Source: an uncultured Prevotellaceae bacterium
GTDB lineage: Bacteria > Bacteroidota > Bacteroidia > Bacteroidales > Bacteroidaceae
NCBI GenBank assembly: GCA_900557555.1
Contig: USTH01000025.1
Span: 1-20,657 of the forward strand
Direction of reading: 5' to 3'
DNA length: 20,657 bases
Both the position numbers and the translations under genes were made by a program. Positions 15,454 to 20,657 of this stretch are shown here, piece after piece (position 1 is the first letter of the stretch; each line of letters begins with the position of its first letter). The notes beneath the pieces were generated by a model. The model was given only the letters and a program-made list of their open reading frames with translations. It made no database searches and was not told where the DNA came from.

Positions 15454-17715
15454 ATGATTAGAGTTCGCATGACTTTCTTTTCGGTTCTTGCCGGCTTGCT
15501 TTGTACGGCCATTACACTATCGGCAGACGATAACACAAAGATGAAAGAGTTCATAGACGGTCTGATGTCTAAAATGACATTTGAGGAAAAACTTGGCCAA
15601 CTTAATCTTCTTACCCAAAGCGACTTTGTTACGGGAGAAATCCGCAACCAGGGTTTCGAAACCAAGCTTCGGCAGGGTAGAGTCGGCGGAGTATTCAACA
15701 TGGCCGGAGCCGAACGTATACACAATGTTCAGCAAGTGGCGGTCGAACAAACCCGCTTGGGCATTCCGCTGCTTTTCGGACTTGACGTGATTCATGGCTA
15801 CAAGACGATATTCCCCATACCGCTTGCTCTGAGTGCTACATGGAATATGGAAACAATAAGCCAAGCTGCCAGTGTAGCTGCCAAGGAGGCGGCCTCTGCC
15901 GGCATCTGCTGGACCTACAGTCCGATGGTTGACATTTGTCGTGATGCCCGTTGGGGGCGCATTGCAGAGGGTGCTGGCGAAGACCCTTACTTGGGGGCAG
16001 ATGTTGCACAGGCCATGGTGAGAGGCATACAGGGTGATGGTACTTATAACGGTTACGACAAGATACTTGCCTGCATGAAGCATTTCGCCCTCTATGGTGC
16101 GGCAGAAGCTGGGCTTGACTATGCCAAGGCCGACATGAGCCGTCACACCATGTATAATGATTACTTCCCTCCTTACAAGGCCGCTGTTGAGGCTGGCGTA
16201 GCCTCGGTCATGTCTTCGTTTAATGATGTAGAGGGGTTGCCGGCCACTGGCAACGGATGGCTCATGAACGATGTGTTGCGCAAACAGTGGGGTTTCACGG
16301 GCTTCGTTGTTTCTGACTATGCAAGCGTAAGCGAAATGGTAGCTCACGGCATTGCTACAAGTGACAATGTCGGCAAAGTGGCACTAAATGCCGGAGTTGA
16401 CATGGATATGGCAAGCGAGACCTATGTAAACACGCTTGATAAGCGGCAAGAGACCGTGATAGACCAGGCTTGTCGTCGCATACTTGAGGCAAAATATAAG
16501 CTTGGACTTTTTGATGACCCGTATAAATTCTGTGACAAACAGCGTGAATGTGACAGCATCTATACGGAGGCGCATTTGCTGCAGGCAGAGAAAACGGCTT
16601 GCGAGACCTTTGTGCTGCTCAAGAACAAAGACGGTCTCCTTCCACTCAAAGGAGACGAGAAGGTAGCCTTAATTGGGCCGTTGGCCGATAGTCACGGGGA
16701 ACTTCTGGGCAGTTGGTGTGCAAAGGGAGACTGGCGGCTCACTCCAAGTCTGCGTGAAGAGTTTGTAGCCCGCATGGGTTCTGATAAGGTTTCTTATACC
16801 AAGGGATGCAATATATACTATGACAACCGCCTGAATGGCAATGCATTCTATCCGGAGATTGATTCGCGCTCTGCAGAGGAGATGAAAGCCGAGGCAATCA
16901 AGGCGGCTCAAGGAGCAGATGTAATCGTGGCCGCCATGGGTGAAACTGCCAATATGAGCGGTGAGAGCGCTTCGCGCAGCAGCCTTGATATGCCAGATGC
17001 ACAGCGTGACCTGCTCAAGGAGCTGTGTAAGCTTGGCAAGCCTATTGTGTTGGTGCTGTATAATGGCCGCCCCATGTCTATAGCGTGGGAAGCGCAAAAT
17101 CTCAACAGCATTCTCGATGTGTGGTTTGGAGGTAGCCGTGCGGCCAGGGCGATAGTCTCAACGCTTTATGGCGACAGCAATCCCTGCGGAAAACTTACTG
17201 CCACATTCCCCCAGACTGTAGGACAGGAACCAATGTACTATAACAGCAAAAGCTCCGGTCGACCCTTGCCTGAAGGACGCTGGTTCTCCAAGTACAGAAC
17301 CAATTACATAGATGTGTCAAACAAACCTCTATATCCTTTTGGTTATGGACTAAGCTACACAACGTTCAAGTACGGCCCCCTGACGCTCTCGTCAGAGTCT
17401 ATGGACGAAAACGGTTCGCTCAAGGCCTCTGTGACGATAGAGAATACTGGCACGCGTTATGGCGTTGAGGTCGTCCAGCTCTATATCCATGACCTTGTGT
17501 CTACGTCAACGCGTCCGGTGAAGGAGCTGAAAGACTACAGGAGAGTGGCGCTCGAGCCTGGTGAAAGCAAGACAATCGTCTTTACCATCACCCCGGACAA
17601 ACTAAAGTACTATGACTATAATCTGAATTATGTTGCCGAGCCAGGAGACTTTGAGGTCATGGTTGGTCCCGACAGCCAAAATGTTCAGGTACGCAAATTT
17701 TCTCTCCTGCCATGA
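15454..17715 (+). CDS. bglX: Exported GH3 beta-glucosidase (BglX-like)
   Basis: This 753-residue glycoside hydrolase family 3 enzyme, the usual BglX length, removes non-reducing-end beta-linked glucose or similar sugars, probably in the periplasm. A signal peptide covers about residues 1-24 (AITLSA). The TIM-barrel domain contains GLDVIHGYKTIFPIPLALSA, KHFALYGAAEAGLDY and the catalytic nucleophile D288 in GFVVSDYASV. The second domain carries GESASRSSLDMP, with E504 the likely acid/base. A C-terminal fibronectin III-like domain includes RPVKELKDYRRVALEPGES. The stop overlaps the next gene as ATGA, so the two are probably coupled. It is the first gene of a four-gene unit with a CBM9-like protein and two lipoproteins. 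Exact linkage specificity (gluco versus xylo) cannot be read from sequence alone. Confidence 0.95.
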   Translation: MIRVRMTFFSVLAGLLCTAITLSADDNTKMKEFIDGLMSKMTFEEKLGQLNLLTQSDFVTGEIRNQGFETKLRQGRVGGVFNMAGAERIHNVQQVAVEQTRLGIPLLFGLDVIHGYKTIFPIPLALSATWNMETISQAASVAAKEAASAGICWTYSPMVDICRDARWGRIAEGAGEDPYLGADVAQAMVRGIQGDGTYNGYDKILACMKHFALYGAAEAGLDYAKADMSRHTMYNDYFPPYKAAVEAGVASVMSSFNDVEGLPATGNGWLMNDVLRKQWGFTGFVVSDYASVSEMVAHGIATSDNVGKVALNAGVDMDMASETYVNTLDKRQETVIDQACRRILEAKYKLGLFDDPYKFCDKQRECDSIYTEAHLLQAEKTACETFVLLKNKDGLLPLKGDEKVALIGPLADSHGELLGSWCAKGDWRLTPSLREEFVARMGSDKVSYTKGCNIYYDNRLNGNAFYPEIDSRSAEEMKAEAIKAAQGADVIVAAMGETANMSGESASRSSLDMPDAQRDLLKELCKLGKPIVLVLYNGRPMSIAWEAQNLNSILDVWFGGSRAARAIVSTLYGDSNPCGKLTATFPQTVGQEPMYYNSKSSGRPLPEGRWFSKYRTNYIDVSNKPLYPFGYGLSYTTFKYGPLTLSSESMDENGSLKASVTIENTGTRYGVEVVQLYIHDLVSTSTRPVKELKDYRRVALEPGESKTIVFTITPDKLKYYDYNLNYVAEPGDFEVMVGPDSQNVQVRKFSLLP

Positions 17716-18383
17716 AGTCAATAACGGTTCCTTTTATCAGCAGTCAAGTGGCTGAAGCCGCATCAGTGCCACAGATACTCAGTAGTGGCAATGCAGAGTG
17801 GCACGAAGTGAGTTGCAACAATTGGCCAGAGGATTTTCCCTATACTCCGAAAGCCAAGTTTCGCATCGGTCATACGCACGATGCGTTTCTCATTGAATAT
17901 CAGGCTGACGAAGATACAGTTCGTGCCCGTTATGCTGATGACAATGGTGATGTGTGGACAGACTCGTGTATGGAGTTTTTTCTTTCCCCTGACAACAGTG
18001 ATGGCATCTACTATAATCTGGAATGCAGTTGCATAGGCACCGTGCTTCTCGGTGTAAGAGGTGGCGATGTGGAGAAAGCCCATGCTCCCGCCAGCATGCT
18101 GTCATCAATAAAGCGATGGGCATCGGTGGGACGGTTGCCGTTTGAGGAACGATGTGCCGACAGCCCGTGGACGGTGGCTTTGATAGTGCCATTCGGTGCT
18201 TTTTGGCATCACGACATTTCGCAGATGCTCAAGAGCGGTCACCGCAATATGCGGGCAAATTTCTACAAGTGCGGTGATGGACTGGCCAAACCGCACTTCC
18301 TGTCATGGTCACCGATAGAGAATGCCAAACCTAACTTTCATCTACCGTTGTTCTTCGGCAAAATAACATTGGAAAAACAGTAA
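17712..18383 (+). CDS. CBM9-like carbohydrate-binding protein without signal peptide
   Basis: This 223-residue protein resembles the CBM9-like beta-sandwich family found near Bacteroidetes glycan genes. Recognisable stretches are AKFRIGHTHDAFLIEYQ, then NGDVWTDSCMEFFLSPD, a typical CBM9 feature in which the acidic and aromatic residues line up, then NLECSCIGTVLLG and later MRANFYKCGDGLAKPHFLSWSP. No signal peptide or membrane segment is present, so it is probably cytoplasmic, which is unusual beside an exported GH3. The ATG overlaps the GH3 stop (ATGA), indicating translational coupling. It may bind an imported oligosaccharide or act in sensing, which is inference. Confidence 0.8.
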   Translation: MKSITVPFISSQVAEAASVPQILSSGNAEWHEVSCNNWPEDFPYTPKAKFRIGHTHDAFLIEYQADEDTVRARYADDNGDVWTDSCMEFFLSPDNSDGIYYNLECSCIGTVLLGVRGGDVEKAHAPASMLSSIKRWASVGRLPFEERCADSPWTVALIVPFGAFWHHDISQMLKSGHRNMRANFYKCGDGLAKPHFLSWSPIENAKPNFHLPLFFGKITLEKQ

Positions 18384-18403
18384 TAATATAAAAACAAACT
18401 AAC

Positions 18404-18781
18404 ATGAAAAAAGTGTTTATGGTGGCGCTGGTTGTTCTGGCGGCATCCTTCATGCAGAGCTGCAAGCGCAGCAATGATGCTATTGCCAAGGATTATTGTG
18501 AAAAACTCAAGGAAGGTCTGGAAAAACGGGACTTTGAAAGTGTGGAAAAAGCAAAAGAAGCACTCGACAAGTACTGTTCCAAACTTTCTGATGAAGAGAT
18601 AGAGAACATGATGAAGAGCCTTGAGAAATATGTCAAGGAACTCAAGGTCGACTCTGTATATGTGGTTTGCTTGAGAGAAATGTCGGCCGGCGGACAAGAC
18701 GAGACACTGGGTGCTCCATCTGACGATGCCGTGTCATCGTGTGCCGAAGGCAACGCTATGCCCGATACCCTGCGCTTTTAG
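18404..18781 (+). CDS. Small helical lipoprotein in the GH3 operon
   Basis: This 125-residue protein has a Lys-rich start, a hydrophobic stretch and a lipobox-like MQSC, with C20 the likely lipidated residue. The mature part from about 26 to 85 is highly charged and helical (KEGLEKRDFESVEKAKEALD and similar), suggesting a coiled coil. The last 35 residues are flexible and polar. No known domain is recognised. It begins 20 bp after the CBM9-like gene, and the next gene begins 3 bp after its stop, so it is within the operon. It does not show the acidic export signal used by many surface lipoproteins of this group, so a periplasmic face is likely. Confidence 0.78.
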   Translation: MKKVFMVALVVLAASFMQSCKRSNDAIAKDYCEKLKEGLEKRDFESVEKAKEALDKYCSKLSDEEIENMMKSLEKYVKELKVDSVYVVCLREMSAGGQDETLGAPSDDAVSSCAEGNAMPDTLRF

Positions 18782-18784
18782 TTG

Positions 18785-19402
18785 ATGAGGTCTTTTGGAT
18801 TTGGTCTCTCCGTGAGGGTCTGTGTGGCTCTTGCGGTGGTTGTCTCGGCATGTTCGTGTGGCAGGAACAACACATATAAGGAGAAGACTGCGACACAAAT
18901 TGCGGAGGAATATCACAAAAACCTTGTTACCGATGACCTTTCGCTCTTTGAACTGAAAGGCAATGTGCGAAGCGTGACATACCCTCACGGCTTTATGTCA
19001 CAATACAGTCTTGAAAGAGTCGGCCATGCTGACAGCATCTTTTTTTCCGCTTCTGGCCTGTGTGAGTCAGCTCTCACGTCTGGAGGAGATTCGCTCCTAC
19101 TGTTGCGCAACACGGTGGGGGCAATCGGTGCGTTTGCTCGTCCTGACGGCCGAATCAGGCTATCTGTCTTGCGCAATGAAGATGGACACATGCTGTCGTG
19201 GCAGATGGGTGACACTCTTTACACGTTTGTCTATACAGATGGTCACCTTGATTCGGTTGCAGTAAACGTCAAGGGCAAGCCTGCTGTTTCTGTTGCAGTG
19301 GATGTGATAGCGACCGATAACGTTGGTAACTGGACAAAACGAAAGCTCCTTGTTCGTGGACAACGGCCGATTGTGCAGTGTCGCCAGATTGTTTACTATT
19401 AG
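18785..19402 (+). CDS. Lipoprotein with RHS-like C-terminal motif
   Basis: This 205-residue protein has an N-terminal hydrophobic segment and a VVSAC lipobox (C23). The mature protein is rich in short beta-type stretches. It starts with LSLFELKGNVRSVTYPHG and ends VGNWTKRKLLVRGQRPIVQC then RQIVYY. This pattern recalls the terminal portion of YD/RHS-type repeat proteins that Bacteroidales encode as small lipoproteins. I cannot name the family. The ATG at 18785 is chosen over an in-frame TTG at 18782; both lie just after the previous stop, so coupling is likely. It is the last gene of the GH3 operon. Confidence 0.75.
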   Translation: MRSFGFGLSVRVCVALAVVVSACSCGRNNTYKEKTATQIAEEYHKNLVTDDLSLFELKGNVRSVTYPHGFMSQYSLERVGHADSIFFSASGLCESALTSGGDSLLLLRNTVGAIGAFARPDGRIRLSVLRNEDGHMLSWQMGDTLYTFVYTDGHLDSVAVNVKGKPAVSVAVDVIATDNVGNWTKRKLLVRGQRPIVQCRQIVYY

Positions 19403-19410
19403 TACATCAA

Positions 19411-19428
19411 TGCCGCCAACTGACGGCA
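19411..19428 (+). terminator. Weak hairpin just after the GH3 operon
   Basis: TGCCG (19411-19415) pairs with CGGCA (19424-19428) around an 8-nt loop, with only a short T stretch following. It might contribute to termination, but the tandem hairpins at 19465-19549 are the better candidates. Confidence 0.25.
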
Positions 19429-19464
19429 GTATTTCGGGGCTGTGAAGAGCCTCGTCACCGCCTC

Positions 19465-19549
19465 ATTTCCGCCGAAACGCAGTTCCGTTTCGGCGGAAAT
19501 GCTTCTCCCTTTCGGCCGAAGTCGAATTCCGTTTCGGCCGAAAGAGAGA
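19465..19549. repeat. Tandem structured repeat, two related hairpins
   Basis: Unit 1 (19465-19500) pairs ATTTCCGCCGAAACG with its exact 15-bp inverse around a 6-nt loop. Unit 2 (19509-19544) pairs CTTTCGGCCGAA with TTCGGCCGAAAG around 12 nt, and flanking TCTC/GAGA (19504-19507 with 19546-19549) extends the stem after one mismatch. The two units align as a direct repeat sharing TTCCGTTTCGGC, and differences in one arm are matched by differences in the other. They lie between convergent genes, suiting a bidirectional terminator or a structured RNA end. Confidence 0.7.
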
Positions 19550-19632
19550 CATAAAGTCGTTGCAAAACTGTGTTTGAATTGGGTAAATGACATTCTGTTC
19601 CCACTTCAAGATCCGGTTTTGCCGTTGGCGGT

Positions 19633-20079
19633 TCAGTCTTCGCTCATAAGTTTGTCAAAGAAGTTGTCAAGGTCAGTGTCAAGGTTTTGCATCAGCGAAG
19701 TTGTGTCAAAGACAATGGTGTCGTCATCAACGATATACAACTCGCTTACGGTTTCTTTCTCGTCGTCAATTAGAATGAAGCTGTAGGGCTTGATGATAGA
19801 AAGGTCCTTGAACTGGTCGGCATGTTGCTGGATGCATTTGCGGAGCAAGGATTCAGCCTTCGTGTAGAAATCTTCGGAATCTGTGCCAATCCATTCTTCA
19901 ACAATGTCAGAGAAGATCTCGTTGTCGTCGTCATCAAAAATACTGAAAGCTCCTGTTTCGCCGTTGGCTTGCAATATGATGTCGGTCATCAGCATGTTGG
20001 CAGGGTCTGATGAGAAATGACTGCAGATTGCTGACATTCCGTTTTCGATTACTCTTGAGGTTTGGTTGGCACAGTTCAT
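19633..20079 (-). CDS. Acidic cytoplasmic protein of unknown function
   Basis: This 148-residue protein has no signal peptide or membrane segment and is strongly acidic, with an Asp/Glu run FDDDDNEIFSDIVEEW (about 48-63) and an acidic C-terminus (LDTDLDNFFDKLMSED). Predicted structure is mixed alpha/beta, with a beta stretch SFILIDDEKETVSELYIVDD near 104-123. I do not recognise a family. It is preceded by a good promoter on its strand (20100-20133) and its start ATG follows within about 20 nt. Its stop faces the structured hairpins at 19465-19549. The real-gene call rests on composition and promoter placement; no function can be inferred. Confidence 0.75.
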   Translation of the reverse strand: MNCANQTSRVIENGMSAICSHFSSDPANMLMTDIILQANGETGAFSIFDDDDNEIFSDIVEEWIGTDSEDFYTKAESLLRKCIQQHADQFKDLSIIKPYSFILIDDEKETVSELYIVDDDTIVFDTTSLMQNLDTDLDNFFDKLMSED

Positions 20080-20099
20080 GATGAAAAGGTTTTATTACG

Positions 20100-20133
20100 C
20101 AAATATAGTGGTTTCAATTTTATTATAACCAAA
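20100..20133 (-). promoter_or_regulatory. Promoter of the acidic protein gene
   Basis: On the minus strand TATATTTG (20107 to 20100) fits the -7 consensus, and TTTG (20133 to 20130) is 22 nt upstream, a little more than typical. The predicted start leaves a leader of roughly 15 nt before the ATG at 20079. Confidence 0.5.
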
Positions 20134-20332
20134 AGTTGGGCGTAAAAAATCAAAAAACTTTGCCTTGTGGTGTTTGGTAGGGTTGCTTTCGTTGTTTTCC
20201 GTAAATTTGGTGGGTTTGTTTTTGTCTCAGATTTGGTGAGCAGCGGTGATGCGTTGTTGCGGGTGTCAAAAGGGTGTTGGGGTATGCCGAAAGGGAGTTC
20301 GTTATGGCTGGGCTTTCGATTAGAACATAACA

Positions 20333-20374
20333 TGCCAGAACGGGGCTGTCTATATGGAAAGCCCTGTTCTGGCA
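20333..20374. repeat. Inverted repeat (15-bp arms)
   Basis: TGCCAGAACGGGGCT (20333-20347) and its inverse at 20360-20374 pair at all positions but one, which is G-T, around a 12-nt loop. No T run follows on either strand, so it is not a standard intrinsic terminator. Confidence 0.6.
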
Positions 20375-20451
20375 AAGAGAAGCGACGTAAATAGCCCACC
20401 CGACAGATATACTACGAAACTGGCATACGCCATGTGGCTACTTTTATGTGA

Positions 20452-20516
20452 AGTATTGCCAAGGAGTATTGTCAGAGAGTTGTACCTTGGACTATTGTCC
20501 TGAACTATTGCACGGG
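20452..20516. repeat. Five degenerate 13-bp tandem repeats
   Basis: Successive 13-bp units read AGTATTGCCAAGG, AGTATTGTCAGAG, AGTTGTACCTTGG, ACTATTGTCCTGA and ACTATTGCACGGG. Four of five begin A(G/C)TATTG. The last unit covers the stop codon and final residues of the partial minus-strand gene. Confidence 0.45.
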
Positions 20517-20657
20517 TACGTTGGCGGGTGTGGCCTCTTTCGGTGTGGCGGGCGAACCAGAAGGTGCAGGTGTTTGTTGTATCTCTTCTGTTTCGCTGGC
20601 TTCGGGCAGGGCTTCAGGTTCTTGTTCTACTGGCTCGGCCTCTTCTTGAACTTGTGG
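20505..20657 (-). CDS. C-terminal tail of a gene running off the right edge
   Basis: On the minus strand an open frame enters from the right edge and ends with TAG at 20505-20507, giving 50 residues. The sequence is low-complexity and rich in Glu, Pro, Ala, Thr and Gln, with repeated PE, EEAEPVEQEPEALPEA and PATPKEATPANVPVQ. Such tails are usual for disordered C-terminal extensions on conserved Bacteroidales proteins, so the main domain lies outside the window and no function can be named. Confidence 0.55.
   Translation of the reverse strand, partial: PQVQEEAEPVEQEPEALPEASETEEIQQTPAPSGSPATPKEATPANVPVQ

Larger units (their letters stand above)
20080..20504. other. Intergenic region before the right-edge gene
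   Basis: These 425 bp hold no convincing gene. They contain the promoter of the acidic protein gene (20100-20133), a hairpin pairing TGCCAGAACGGGGCT (20333-20347) with 20360-20374 across one G-T pair, and 13-bp degenerate repeats (20452-20516) that run into the end of the partial gene. The rest shows no clear structure. Confidence 0.55.

Noticed and set aside
19573..19590. Further copy of the dispersed repeat end (GAATTGGGTAAAT)
   Set aside because: Only about 9 bases match the repeat core, and the CCTAATGACC part is absent.
20167..20394. Plus-strand 75-residue frame starting with GTG
   Set aside because: It runs through the hairpin at 20333-20374, has no promoter of its own and its composition is not protein-like.
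20452..20516. CRISPR-like array
   Set aside because: Units are contiguous 13-bp degenerate repeats with no spacers and no cas genes nearby.

Overview
The window is chromosomal DNA from a member of the Bacteroidales, most likely a Prevotella/Segatella-type organism. The evidence is the promoter style (TAnnTTTG near -7 and TTTG near -33, clearest upstream of tRNA-Cys and asnB), two-gene lipoprotein clusters, an AraC regulator with a membrane-embedded N-terminus, a DUF5117/DUF5118-type secreted zinc protease, and a large secreted protein ending in a dockerin. There is no rRNA, CRISPR array, phage module or intact transposase.

Left part (1-7.7 kb), mostly housekeeping. A membrane-anchored AraC regulator and a 67-residue protein run rightward. 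Leftward, tilS is translationally coupled (ATGA overlap) to a secreted metalloprotease. tRNA-Cys lies on the plus strand with its own promoter and a strong terminator, and beyond it on the minus strand is the HD-domain CCA-adding enzyme. Two tRNA-processing genes therefore flank a tRNA gene. Middle (7.7-10.3 kb): a small lipoprotein transcribed divergently from the CCA enzyme, then glutamine-dependent asparagine synthetase asnB.

Right part (10.8-19.4 kb) looks like an accessory glycan-degradation locus without SusC/SusD. It holds an AraC regulator with a cupin sensor domain, a 1164-residue secreted multidomain protein with a C-terminal dockerin, a strong terminator, then an apparent operon: exported GH3 beta-glucosidase, a coupled CBM9-like protein without a signal peptide, and two small lipoproteins. 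An acidic protein of unknown function and the C-terminal tail of a further gene, both leftward, close the window.

The least expected structure is non-coding. A family of short repeats shares a 20-bp end, GTCCTAATGACCGAATTGGG. One complete MITE-like copy (185 bp, terminal inverted repeats, possible 5-bp target duplication) lies after asnB. A right-half copy lies at 1.8 kb and two ends lie back to back at 8.4 kb. A right-end fragment at 6.1 kb supplies the stop codon and last residues of the CCA-adding enzyme. Separately, two tandem hairpins near 19.5 kb show compensatory base changes.
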